A stretch of 64,000 nt of DNA from Trachythela sp. YZ-2020 (Eukaryota > Cnidaria > Anthozoa > Malacalcyonacea > Clavulariidae). The position numbers and the translations under genes are program-made. The stretch covers positions 124,001-188,000 of the forward strand of contig JADLSH010000325.1 in NCBI GenBank assembly GCA_016169945.1, given 5' to 3'. The notes under the pieces are model-generated. The model was not told the DNA's origin. It made no database searches and saw only the letters and a list, made by a program, of their open reading frames with translations. Each line of letters opens with the position of its first letter. The first letter of the stretch is position 1. This document shows, piece after piece, positions 44,047-54,043 of the stretch.

Positions 44047-45187
44047 ATGCCACCTAAGTCTCAAGCACGGAAACGATCTCAACCAACCACCGACGAAGGC
44101 CCGTCTTCACGCCGTAGTCGTCGTGTTACGACCATCCAGTCAACGCGAGCTTCGCAGTCGACGCTTCCCGCTGCCACAGAGCCCGTTGTCGTGCCTCCAT
44201 CCGCAACGCCTCCTGTCCATGTTGTCCAACAGCTTCACCCGGACCTGGTCAAGTCTTTGGTTTCGACCGTGGCCGCTGAAGTAACAAGACAACTTGCTGC
44301 CACTCTACCGGCTGTTCAACCCAGCATACCAGCTGTATCTTTGCCTGTGGTCTCGCCTTCGCAAGATGAGCGTCCTTCCACATCCCAGTTGTCTTCTGGT
44401 TTGGCCAACACTGTGGTAAACGAGGCAATAGCTGCGGCTCACTCACGAATTTCAGGTGAGGCGCAGTTATTGCCTACAAGTAGTTGTTTAGCTAGTACTG
44501 TAGCTCCGGCTCAATTATTTAATTCCACAAGTTTGCCGATCGACTCTCGGGTTTCGGCCAAACTTAAAGGAAAAATTTGGAACGAGGAGTTCATCGATTT
44601 CGGTAGTTTGCTAAGCAATCCGGGACAGGAAAAATATCAAATTTCCTTTCAGAATTCAGACGCTGGTCTCCCGGCTTCTTTTTGTCTTGAACCTGCTTCG
44701 CGCCCAAAAAAGATACAAACTATGGATGTTTGGCTGCAAGCTTTCCATATTTTTGTCGGCGTCTACACACAAAAATACGGGCAAACTATTCGGGACTTGG
44801 CTGCTAGGGGTCAGAATTGGCGTTTTTTATGATGAAAATTTTAGGTATTTACGGCAAACACAAGCGAGCCTTGTGCCGTGGGGGTCCATACACGGCGAAC
44901 TTTGGCTACGTTCACAATATCCTAGTAAGGGGCAGTTTAGGCACCAAAATAACAATATTCCAACTAAAACAGGGGTCGCACCTGTCCCTTCCGGCTATTG
45001 CTTTAAGTTTCATCGTGGACAGTTTTGTAGTGGCTGTGCTTTCAAACACACTTGCTTTAAGTGCAAAGGCGCTCATCGTGTTAGTCAGTGTAATTTTCGT
45101 GCCTCAACGCAAAAATCTTTTGCCAATTCTGACCGCCAGGCCAAGACCTTCCCTCCCAACACCAGTAAAACTCAGGCCTCTGGCTGA
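44047..45187 (+). pseudogene. Ngaro gag-like protein, one frame shift
   Basis: The start MPPKSQARKR opens a basic, Ser/Thr/Pro-rich N-terminus followed by Ala/Val/Pro-rich sequence. The capsid-like middle ends in AARGQNWRF and then a stop at 44830-44832. The frame continues one base over as YDENFRYLRQ to the stop at 45185-45187, because of an extra T in the six-T run near 44822. The C-terminus has a Cys/His cluster, GYCFKFHRGQFCSGC then FKHTCFKCKGAHRVSQC. This is typical of DIRS/Ngaro gag and is a likely nucleic-acid binding knuckle. Programmed slippage is possible, but the break lies inside gag and upstream of its zinc cluster, so mutation or sequencing error is more likely. Confidence 0.82.
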
Positions 45188-46565
45188 ACTTCTATCTGGA
45201 TATCAACCAGATATTATACAATTTTTAATTTCCGGTTTTTCGGAAGGTTTTCCTATACATTTTGAAGGTAATCGTAACTTCACAAGAGCTAATAATTTAC
45301 TTTCGGCTTTTCAAAACCCTCAAGCGGTCGACATGAAACTGGGACAAGAATTGGCCGCCAACCGGTTAGCAGGTCCATTTACGTCTCCTCCATTCCAGTC
45401 ATTTTGCGTCTCACCTCTGGGTCTGGTCCCCAAAAAAGCCCCCGGTGATTTCAGGCTAATCCATCACTTATCTTTTCCCAAAGGATTTTCGGTAAATGAT
45501 GGAATAGCTTCAGAACACACACATGTTCAGTATGCCACAGTTGCCGACGCCATCCGGCTTATCAAACGCGCAGGACCAGGCTGTTTCATGTCAAAAACTG
45601 ACATCAAAAGTGCTTTTCGAATCATACCGATTAATCCAAATGACTACCCACTTTTAGGTATAAGATGGCGTGGATTATTTTATTATGACCGTTGTATGCC
45701 AATGGGTTGTTCCAGTTCATGTAAGACCTTCGAAACTTTTAGCACAGCTATAGAATGGATTGCTCGACACAAGCTTGAAATTGACGAACTTCTCCATTTA
45801 TTAGACGATTTTCTTTTTGTTTCCTCTACGTATAAACAATGTAAATGCAATTTAGACCGTTTTATATCCTTATGCAACCACCTGGGCATCCCCATAGCAC
45901 CAGATAAAACTTTTGGCCCTTCGACAACTCTTACCTTTGCTGGTATCGAGTTGGATTCAATCAAATCCGAAGCTCGTTTGCCGCGTGACAAAATCTCTAA
46001 GTGTGTCGAATTTATTTCAGCTTTCTTAAAACGCAAAAAAGTGCAACTTAAGGAACTTCAATCGTTGATTGGCCTCCTGAATTTTGCTTGTACGGTCGTG
46101 ACGCCCGGTAACGCGTTTCTAAGGCGCCTTTACGATCTTACTCATGGTGTGACAGGTGCTCACCATTTCATAAGGTTAAGTTCAGAGGTTAAGGACGATT
46201 TACGGGTTTGGTTGACATTTCTGTCTGATTTCAATGGCATTTCTTTCTTTCGCAATGAAGAGTGGTGTAATTCAGCCAAATTAAATTTATTTACTGACGC
46301 ATCTGGCTCTATTGGCTTCGGCGCTATTTTTGGTACTGCCTGGTGCTATGGTCAATGGCCTTCCCATTGGTTGCATCGGAATATTGCTATTTTAGAGTTC
46401 TTCCCTATTGTCATCAGTTTATGTTTGTGGGGCCACAAAATGCGGAATCATTCTATTTTATTCTTTACCGATAACGAAGCTCTCGTTTATGTTATCAATA
46501 AGCAATCTTGCCGTGATAAAACCTTGATGGTTTTCGTTCGTTGCGCTTTTGATCATTTTATGTAA
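44817..46565 (+). CDS. Ngaro reverse transcriptase plus RNase H (C-terminus truncated)
   Basis: An open frame of 582 codons overlapping the end of gag in another frame. Recognisable RT begins near residue 145 (LSGYQPDIIQFL). The first ~140 residues are probably the shadow of gag. RT motifs: PLGLVPKK, motif A SKTDIKSAF (Asp262), motif B MPMGCSSSCKTFETFS, and motif C LLDD (Asp330/331) in place of the usual YxDD. RNase H follows with FTDASG (Asp494), ILEFF (Glu527) and FFTDNEAL (Asp552). The frame then ends abruptly in CAFDHFM and a stop. The expected end of RNase H is missing, replaced by a short AT-rich insert. Translation probably depends on frame shifting or re-initiation after gag. Confidence 0.9.
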   Translation: MAFFMMKILGIYGKHKRALCRGGPYTANFGYVHNILVRGSLGTKITIFQLKQGSHLSLPAIALSFIVDSFVVAVLSNTLALSAKALIVLVSVIFVPQRKNLLPILTARPRPSLPTPVKLRPLAELLSGYQPDIIQFLISGFSEGFPIHFEGNRNFTRANNLLSAFQNPQAVDMKLGQELAANRLAGPFTSPPFQSFCVSPLGLVPKKAPGDFRLIHHLSFPKGFSVNDGIASEHTHVQYATVADAIRLIKRAGPGCFMSKTDIKSAFRIIPINPNDYPLLGIRWRGLFYYDRCMPMGCSSSCKTFETFSTAIEWIARHKLEIDELLHLLDDFLFVSSTYKQCKCNLDRFISLCNHLGIPIAPDKTFGPSTTLTFAGIELDSIKSEARLPRDKISKCVEFISAFLKRKKVQLKELQSLIGLLNFACTVVTPGNAFLRRLYDLTHGVTGAHHFIRLSSEVKDDLRVWLTFLSDFNGISFFRNEEWCNSAKLNLFTDASGSIGFGAIFGTAWCYGQWPSHWLHRNIAILEFFPIVISLCLWGHKMRNHSILFFTDNEALVYVINKQSCRDKTLMVFVRCAFDHFM

Positions 46566-46602
46566 AAAGCGCATTATAAGTCATTAAATTATTATTATTA
46601 TT
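46545..46602 (+). mobile_element. Possible SINE/LINE 3'-tail fragment at the Ngaro deletion
   Basis: AAAAAGCGCATTATAAGTC followed by five or six ATT units. Tails of this form are common at the 3' ends of metazoan CR1/L2-group LINEs and SINEs. It sits exactly where RNase H stops and recombinase resumes. It is too short to classify. Confidence 0.4.
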
Positions 46603-46883
46603 ATCTCGCCCTACGGGGTAATCGGCAAGGTGCTATCTTTGTGACGCACGTTGGGACACCGGTCACGCGTGAGGCATTTGCAATTGCTTCCAAGCTCTCT
46701 GAAACAGTTCGTATTTGTGGTCTTAACCCAACTCGTTGTAAAGGACATAGTTTCCGTATCGGCGCGGCTTCGTACGCTGCGGGGCAGGGTATGTCTGACT
46801 CCCAAATTCGCATTCTGGGTCGATGGAAGTCGAATGCGTTTCATAAATACATTCGAGTTCCATCGATGTCCACGAGTTCTTGA
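46602..46883 (+). pseudogene. Ngaro tyrosine recombinase, C-terminal remnant
   Basis: A frame open from about LALRGNRQGAIFVTHVG to a stop at 46881-46883. The catalytic C-terminal half is well conserved: GHSFRIGAAS gives the His-x-x-Arg pair (46746-46757), LGRWKS the second His/Trp position, and KYIR the nucleophilic Tyr (codon 46848-46850). The N-terminal half with the first catalytic Arg is absent, removed with the end of RNase H. The enzyme would join the circular cDNA to the target. This copy cannot, so any new movement needs a helper element. Confidence 0.85.
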
Positions 46884-47411
46884 TACTATATTGACTTGCA
46901 TTGTTTATACGTGTGTGCGCGTCCAAACACTAGCGGGGAGTGTCTTGGCCGTGCTTAAACTTGTCAGACTTGCTTGCACGGGCAGCATGTCAAGGCAGGT
47001 TACCTAACAGATGTTTCTAGGGTCTTACAGTGGTTGAGGGGCTGCAAGAAGTCAGCAGGAGGCAGCTTCTTGTGGCTGCTGTGTCACTGACTACCAGGTA
47101 ATACCTTTAAATGACAACCGTGATTGCACTATAGAGCTTAATACCTACAATTTTTCTCAGACAGTTTGCACGGGCGGTTGTTTGAGTTTCATGTAGCTAT
47201 TTTAAGTATTGATCTTCAATTATGACTACCCTTTTCTCAAACAGCTTGCAAGGGCGGTTGTTCGAGTTTTAGTTAGTCTTTCCATAGTTTATCTGGGCAA
47301 TACTTGTTCAATAACATGACAGGCATGTGTGTTATTACTTTATTGACTTTTTCGCACGGCGATGTTGCATTTGCCTTGGGTGGGGCGCATCTTCGCTGCA
47401 CTCAGACGCTT
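46884..47411 (+). other. Ngaro 3' non-coding region with imperfect tandem repeat
   Basis: No gene seen. A ~78-bp spaced imperfect repeat occurs at about 47153 and 47231 (CTCAGACAGTTTGCACGGG / CTCAAACAGCTTGCAAGGG, both followed by CGGTTGTT). A weaker relative lies at about 46962 (GTCAGACTTGCTTGCACGGG). Confidence 0.6.
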
Positions 47412-47686
47412 TGGCGTAATTTGTGCCCTCACCTTCACTGGGCAAAACAATTTTAACACATATGTTAAATTTAGAGTTAATGATTTCTGTTAATGTTTAA
47501 TAAGTTATGTTAATGATTAATAAAATGGCTAGGGGAAAGTTACCCCTAGCCCAAAATATCCCAAAATCGTGTCGGGAGACTCACTTATATTTTGTGCCCA
47601 GTAAACGAGCTGCGGAAATGCAACATCCAGTGTGCGAAATATTTTGTATAGTACCAAAAGTTACTCTGCAAGACGGAAAGCATAAA
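47412..47686 (+). repeat. Split direct repeat B1
   Basis: 275 bp with a perfect inverted repeat at 47527-47551 (GGCTAGGGG, 7-base loop, CCCCTAGCC). It differs from B2 at about four positions. Small open frames inside both B repeats are not regarded as genes. Confidence 0.92.
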
Positions 47687-47689
47687 TAT

Positions 47690-47950
47690 AATATTTGCCT
47701 GCGCGAATAGGAACTTTATGTTTTGCGTCTTGTTAGTATTAGATTTAGAGATAAATAATTAGTTTAGATATCAAGGGTGTGGAGCAAATGTGTCTCCTAA
47801 GATAACAAGTTTGCCAGAGGCCAATGTTATAAGATAAGCTATACAATTAAAATAATGACGTAGGGTGTCTGTCATAAAGCCACCCTCAAACTTTTTGCTA
47901 TCATTCGCTGCAGTCTTTCTGGCGAATAAGGACATCAGAACTTGTCACAT
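47690..47950 (+). repeat. Split direct repeat A2
   Basis: Second copy of A1, joined directly to B1 through TATA. It is followed by 68 bp of unique sequence (47951-48018). Confidence 0.92.
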
Positions 47951-48018
47951 CCCGCCTCCTCCCCATCGTGCATCCATATAGTTTCTTTGGCTAGGATTGT
48001 GCAAGGGGTTGCGAGTAC

Positions 48019-48293
48019 TGGCGTAATTTGTGCCCTCACCTTCACTGGGCAAAACAATTTTAACACATATGTTAAATTTAGAGTTAATGATTTCTGTTAA
48101 TGTTTAATAAGTTATGTTAATGATTAATAAAATGGCTAGGGGAAAGTTACCCCTAGCCCAAAATATCCCAAAATCGTGTCGGGAGTCTCACTTATATTTT
48201 CTGCCCAGTAAACGAGCTGCGGAAATGCAACATCCAGTGTGCGAAAGATTCTGTATAGTACCAAAAGTTACTCTGCAAGACGGAAAGCATAAA
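48019..48293 (+). repeat. Split direct repeat B2
   Basis: Second copy of B1 and right end of the element. Hairpin at 48134-48158. The next base starts the minisatellite. Confidence 0.92.
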
Positions 48294-50084
48294 AGCATAT
48301 AAGCCGATAACCATATAACCACATAACCACATAACCACATAACGACATAACCACATAACCACATAACCACATAACCATTAAACGACATAACCATATAACC
48401 ACATAACCATATAACCATTAAACCATATAACGACATAACCATATAACAACATAACCATGTAACCATTAAACCACATAACCACAAAACAATTAAACCGTAT
48501 AACAACATAACCATATAACCACATAACCATATAAGCCGATAACCATATAACCATATAACCACATAACCACGTAATCATATAACCACATAACCATTAAACC
48601 ACATAACCATTAAACCATATAACCACATAACGATATAACCATATAACCCCCAAATCATATAACCATTAAATCATATAAACATATAACTATATAACCATAT
48701 AATCATATAACCATATAACCATATAACCATATAACCATATAGCCATATAACCACGTAAGCATATAACCATATAACCATTAAACCATATAACAATATAACC
48801 ATATAACCATATAACCATAAAACCATATAACTACATAACCATATAACCATTAAACTATTAAACCATATAACCACACAACCGCTAAACCACATAACCACAT
48901 AACCACATAACTACACAACCAGATAACCACGTAACCACATAACCGCATAACCACATAACCATATAACCACCTAACCATATTACCACATAACCACATAACC
49001 ATATAACCACATAAGCATATTACCACCTAACCACATAAACATATAACCACATAACCATTAAACCATATAACCATTAGACCATATAACCACATAACCACAT
49101 AACCATTAAACCATATAACCATATAACCATATGACCATATAACCATATAACCATTAACACACATAACCACAAAAAACTTAAACCATATAACCGTATCACC
49201 AGATAACCACATAACCATATAAGCCCATAACCACGTTACCATATAACCACATAACCATATAACCATATAACCACATAACCACGTAACCACTAAACCAGAT
49301 AACCACATAGCCATATAACCATATAACCACATAACCATATAACCACATAACCATTAAACCATATAACCATATAATCTTATAACCACATAACCATGTAACC
49401 ACCTAACCACATAACCACATAACAACATAACCATTAAACAGCATAACGATTAAACCAGATAACCACAAAACCATTAAACCATATAACAACATAACCATAT
49501 CACCACATAAGCATATAAGCCGATAACCATATAACCACATAACCACATAACCACATAACGACATAACCACATAACCATATAACCACATAACCACATAACC
49601 ACACAACCACATAACCACGTAACCACTTAACCGCATAACCACATAACCATATAACCACCTAACCATATTACCACATAAGCACATAACCATATAACCACAT
49701 AAGCATATTACCACCTAACCACATAAACATATAACCACATAACCATTAAACCATATAACCATTAGACCATATAACCACATAACCACATAACCACATAACC
49801 ATTAAACCATATAACCATATAACCATATAACCATATAACCATATGACCATATAACCATATAACCATTAACACACATAACCACAAAAAACTTAAACCATAT
49901 AACCATATCACCACATAACCACATAACCATATAAGCCCATAACCACATTACCATATAACCACATAACCACATAACCATATAACCATATAACCACATAACC
50001 ACGTAACCACTAAACCAGATAACCACATAGCCATATAACGATATAACCATATAACCACATAACCATATAACCACATAACCATTA
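48294..50084. repeat. 8-bp minisatellite array, block 8
   Basis: Continues the module cut by the Ngaro insertion and ends at CATTA before the inverted-repeat transposon. No genes supported. Confidence 0.95.
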
Positions 50085-50119
50085 CACGCTTGGCATTTTT
50101 TCTCGAGAACCGTCCAGTT
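50085..50119 (+). repeat. Left terminal inverted repeat of the 6.5-kb transposon
   Basis: Starts CACGCTTGGCATTTTTTC. Pairs with 56537-56571, with 34 of 35 positions identical. Confidence 0.92.
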
Positions 50120-50215
50120 CGCTAAAGTTCGCCATTGATACTGTCCAGCAGCTCTTCGAATAAAATTACGCAAATAAGTGCTTTTGGCCTGCGGTGTTCC
50201 CCAACTATTTTCAAA

Positions 50216-50677
50216 ATGGCGGAAACATTTTCAGCAGAGCAGGTTGCTAAGAAAGTTGTTTTGGGGAAAAGAAAACGCAATGAAGGCGAAAATCTTCAGA
50301 GCGAGATTCGAAAGTGTTTGTTGCCGTTGCTCCAGGACTCTGATAGCGAGTTTCTCGAGGAGGGAGTGCGGTTATTGCAGCCATTAGTGGTGATGAGCAA
50401 AGCTGAAAATATTTGTCCGACTACAGCACATATTCTCCCTGGCAGTTCGGTTAATGCCGCAGTAATTTTTAATAGCGAGGCAAGACTGTGGCTTGCAGCA
50501 ATTCGTCGCCGACTATGTGGCAGGCGTTGCGCACGAAACCCGTTCTCCTCAGACATCACAAGGGATATGCCATTCGAGTTGTTCGTGGTTTTTAAGAGGG
50601 TTGTAAAGTCCATGCCTGGCTTTGTGGAGCCATATTGCTTGTCATTGAAAAGCATCTTTTTACAAATTTGTCATTGA
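50216..50677 (+). CDS. Second gene of the transposon, unknown function
   Basis: Reads inward from the left terminus. The chosen ATG is in a good context (CAAAATGG), giving 153 residues from MAETFSAEQVAKK. The frame is open upstream to 50135. A basic KRKR stretch (about residues 18-21) could be a nuclear signal. A motif WLAAIRRRLCGRR lies near residue 90-105. The relative at 61.2 kb has FSVDQV near its start and WIASIYRRLAGAR, so I infer homologous genes. The C-terminus is damaged: a 26-bp stretch (TTGTCATTGAAAAGC...) is repeated 29 bp apart at 50639 and 50668, and the stop lies in the second copy. The original protein may have been longer or spliced. No known domain recognised. Confidence 0.6.
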   Translation: MAETFSAEQVAKKVVLGKRKRNEGENLQSEIRKCLLPLLQDSDSEFLEEGVRLLQPLVVMSKAENICPTTAHILPGSSVNAAVIFNSEARLWLAAIRRRLCGRRCARNPFSSDITRDMPFELFVVFKRVVKSMPGFVEPYCLSLKSIFLQICH

Positions 50678-50902
50678 AAAGCATCTTTTTACATAACAGG
50701 CACACTATAATAAGTAAGTAAATTACTTTTGGTGAACTGAATACTGTAATGCTACCTAATAGTAAATAATATTCTTGGTTTTCATAAATTCCACATGCTG
50801 TTATGTAACTTGTATAATGGGAGCATTACAGTAAACAATTATAAAGTCGAGGCACAGTAAATGCAATCACCAACACAAAGTTTTATAAATAATTAATTAT
50901 TA

Positions 50903-51017
50903 CACAGGTGGTAAAAAATAATCGATCATTTTTGTGTTGCTGCTTAGACATATTAAGCAACCTTATGGCAGCACCTTCATTAGCTTATGTATGATCGATT
51001 CTTTTTGACCGCCAGTG
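50903..51017. mobile_element. Tc1/mariner-like MITE
   Basis: 115 bp between TA dinucleotides, with inverted ends CACAGGTGGTAAAAAATAAT and CACTGGCGGTCAAAAAGAAT (complement of the right end), both continuing into CGATCAT. CACTGGCGGTCAAAAA-type ends and TA flanks are typical of Tc1-like elements. No coding sequence. Confidence 0.75.
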
Positions 51018-51128
51018 TATTTATATAATAAATATACTTGTTGTATATTTGTATTGTTATATAGACTTGCTATATATTGGTGGCTATTAACAAAATTGCT
51101 GCCCTATTTCAATAGCAAGCCATGATTA

Positions 51129-51277
51129 AAGGCTCTTTTCCACTCATCACAAAACCAACTCGAAAAATCGCTGGGAGTGCTTGCATGTAATTAAAATAAA
51201 CTGTCGAGCATTGTGATTGGATGAAAGAACTCGCAGCGAGCTTGCATGTTGGTTTTTGCGACGAGTGAAAAAGCCTT
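51129..51277. mobile_element. Small MITE-like inverted-repeat element
   Basis: About 149 bp with imperfect ends: left AAGGCTCTTTTCCACTCATC, right complement AAGGCTTTTTCACTCGTCGC, both continuing CAAAA(A)CCAAC. Second-level similarity around GCTTGCATG. Exact borders and target duplication not resolved. Confidence 0.55.
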
Positions 51278-51710
51278 CAGGCTTAGTAATCAAAGCTAAC
51301 TATATGTTGCTTTCTACAAATAAATAAATTAGCATTATTTTGCAAATATTATCACTAAATTTGCATCATGCATAATATTAGCAAATAGCTTGTTCATGAA
51401 TTATTAATAAATTTTACAAAGATAATTAGTCTGATACATTGAGTACTGTATAAGTAAACAAGCTGTGAATAAAAGGTCACCAAACATACTAAAAACATCA
51501 GAAAAGCTGTAGATGCATGCGGCCAAATTAGTCCCCAACCAACTTATTTCAGTTTACCTTTCCTTACTGCACATATAACTGTACGTGCAGCTCTTCAAAA
51601 GAAACAGCAATGAAAACACTCCTGTATTACTTTTTGTTTAATTATTTAATAGGTTTTTCATAACACTGTAAAATTAACAGGCTGATGGCAATACAAAGTC
51701 CACTGGTCAT

Positions 51711-51776
51711 ACCCAACCAAACAAAATCAACCCAGCCAAACAAAATCAACCCAGCCAAAAAAATCAACCCAGCCTG
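51711..51776. repeat. Short tandem repeat (~18-19 bp x 3.5)
   Basis: Repeats of AAAATCAACCCAGCCAAAC with minor changes, within the non-coding centre of the transposon. Confidence 0.8.
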
Positions 51777-52536
51777 AACTATGTATTCTACAACACAAGT
51801 AATGCTACATGGAGGAATATTACTTTTCTACAAATATATTGACCACATGATTCACGCCTTGTGATTGGTTTGTTTTAATATGTGCATGACTGAAAAGCCC
51901 ATAATTGACTGTGCCTCACAATTGGATTATTTTTTATATGCGCGACTACAAAGATCAGAATTCACCACGCGCTTCACACCTTGTGAATGCAAGTCAAGTC
52001 ATTATGCATAAGGTCTAGTGTATGCAATAGAAGTTAATTAGAGAAGTTTCTTACATTCCTCGATGGATTCTTTGATCTTCTTCCTCAGACAATGGTCACA
52101 AAATCTACAAAATTCATCTGATATTTCCTTGTCTAAACCACAATTGCAAAAGTTTGGGTCCTCACTAAAGACCCGCTTTGGCGTATACGATAGTGTAGTG
52201 GAAAGGCTATTGGTGTTAGCGGTATAACCATGAGCTCGTAGCCAAATAAGGGAAATGTATTCATGATGGAAAACCTGTTCCCATCGACATGAATATACAT
52301 TATTTGCTGCATACTTAGCTATCGCAATATGTTTTGCCTCTCTTCCTTCCATAGAGTTTAACCCAAGGCCCATTCCATATTCCTGCTTCATCTCCTTTGT
52401 GTGCTGTGAAACAATATGTCCTAGCGTCCAAACAGTTGGGTTAACAGAAAGAAACAACCAATATCCTCGATAGTAATGTTTACAATAGCCCTCCAGCTCT
52501 TGCACCTGTTCATCTGTTATGTTGACACGACTGAAC

Positions 52537-54043
52537 AATGAGACAGCATTTCGCAAGCAAAGGCAGAGGTAAGCATGGATATTTTGTTCGAGTAAATCAA
52601 TGAGGAATATGAAATTGTGCAAAAACATACGTGAATCCTTACCTGTAAATCTATACTGAAACTCCCCAGAATTATTACAATTATCATCATACCACCTGAT
52701 TATTTTCTTGGCCAACCTATTCAATTTGCATTTTCCTCGAAGAGCTTCAATATATTTAAAAAATGGGGTGTTCGGCGGAACCTGTTTAAAAGAAGAAATA
52801 GAAGAAAGATTTGAGCTGCTGACCGCTAGTTTTAAAAGATAACGATGTGCTAAAGCACACGCGTTATTTTTTAAATGTAGCCGATCAACATGGGCTCGAT
52901 CAATCAATTCACCAACTAAAGGTATAAACTCTTGTCGGCTTCTCTGCTTTGCAATGAACGCAGTTATATTCGATCGTTTCGTTTTCTCTGTTACTTTCTT
53001 TTGGTTTACTGTCTTTTTAAAATTCTCAACTGCATTTGCAACTTTAACCCGGTGAGAATATTTCCAAGGCTTCCATGTATCTGAAGAGTTACAACCAAAA
53101 GTTCCAGTACCATTGCTTGAAAGTGATTTACTATCAACATCTGCAAAAGTAGAAAAAAAAAGTAGCACTATTGCTAAGCTCTCCTGCTAAAAATGCCGGC
53201 ATTTTCATGTCGTTTGGGAGCTCTGCAAAAACAAATCTAACATCAATAGCCTTTCCTTTACATTCAATAGAATAGGAGGAGTTCTGGATCAATGAGACAG
53301 CATTTCGCAAGCAAAGGCAGAGGTAAGCATGGATATTTTGTTCGAGTAAATCAATGAGGAATATGAAATTGTGCAAAAACATACGTGAATCCTTACCTGT
53401 AAATCTATACTGAAACTCCCCAGAATTATTACAATTATCATCATACCACCTGATTATTTTCTTGGCCAACCTATTCAATTTGCATTTTCCTCGAAGAGCT
53501 TCAATATATTTAAAAAATGGGGTGTTCGGCGGAACCTGTTTAAAAGAAGAAATAGAAGAAAGATTTGAGCTGCTGACCGCTAGTTTTAAAAGATAACGAT
53601 GTGCTAAAGCACACGCGTTATTTTTTAAATGTAGCCGATCAACATGGGCTCGATCAATCAATTCACCAACTAAAGGTATAAACTCTTGTCGGCTTCTCTG
53701 CTTTGCAATGAACGCAGTTATATTCGATCGTTTCGTTTTCTCTGTTACTTTCTTTTGGTTTACTGTCTTTTTAAAATTCTCAACTGCATTTGCAACTTTA
53801 ACCCGGTGAGAATATTTCCAAGGCTTCCATGTATCTGAAGAGTTACAACCAAAAGTTCCAGTACCATTGCTTGAAAGTGATTTACTATCAACATCTGCAA
53901 AAGTAGAAAAAAAAAGTAGCACTATTGCTAAGCTCTCCTGCTAAAAATGCCGGCATTTTCATGTCGTTTGGGAGCTCTGCAAAAACAAATCTAACATCAA
54001 TAGCCTTTCCTTTACATTCAATAGAATAGGAGGAGTTCTGGAT
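52537..54043. repeat. 754-bp perfect tandem duplication inside the transposase gene
   Basis: Bases 52537-53290 and 53291-54044 read the same from AATGAGACAGCATTTCGC to GGAGTTCTGGAT. I see no difference. Even the nine-A frame-shift run is shared. The copy junction (GGATC|AATGAG) fuses the middle of the protein back onto an earlier part. Confidence 0.9.
52782..52823 (-). other. Ultrashort 42-nt intron in the transposase gene
   Basis: GTCAGCAGC...TTTTAAACAG between GCG and GTTCCG, with a pyrimidine-rich 3' half. A multiple of three with no stop, so it hides inside the open frame. The relative at 63 kb has a 48-nt GT-AG insert at the same protein position that does contain an in-frame stop. A second copy sits in the tandem duplicate at 53536-53577. 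Confidence 0.65.

Larger units (their letters stand above)
42515..48293 (+). mobile_element. Ngaro/PAT-type tyrosine-recombinase retrotransposon, internally deleted
   Basis: A 5.8-kb plus-strand element with the diagnostic split direct repeats A1 (42518-42778), B1 (47412-47686), A2 (47690-47950) and B2 (48019-48293), in the order A1-genes-B1-A2-B2. The genes are SGNH hydrolase, gag, RT/RNase H and a tyrosine-recombinase remnant. It interrupts module A: the left flank ends TATCACCACATA and the right flank starts AGCATATAAGCCG. Joined, these restore a unit order seen elsewhere (about 11740), with no target duplication, as expected for recombinase-mediated insertion. The recombinase lacks its N-terminal part, so the copy is not autonomous. 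Confidence 0.92.
50678..52037. other. Non-coding centre of the 6.5-kb transposon
   Basis: 1.36 kb without a convincing gene. It holds two MITE-like insertions (50903-51017 and 51129-51277) and a short tandem repeat at 51711-51776 (units of AAAATCAACCCAGCCAAAC). The remainder is unremarkable AT-rich sequence. Confidence 0.7.

Noticed and set aside
45683..46036. 117-residue minus frame opposite the Ngaro RT
   Set aside because: Shadow of the RT coding frame, whose catalytic motifs are clear.
47507..47710. 67-residue plus frame in B1 and its 62-residue twin at 48114-48302
   Set aside because: They lie in the non-coding direct repeats of Ngaro, and conservation is explained by the repeats being copies of each other. 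No domain.
50296..50655. 119-residue minus frame opposite the second transposon gene
   Set aside because: The plus frame has a better start and motif similarity to the 61.7-kb copy. The minus frame has neither.
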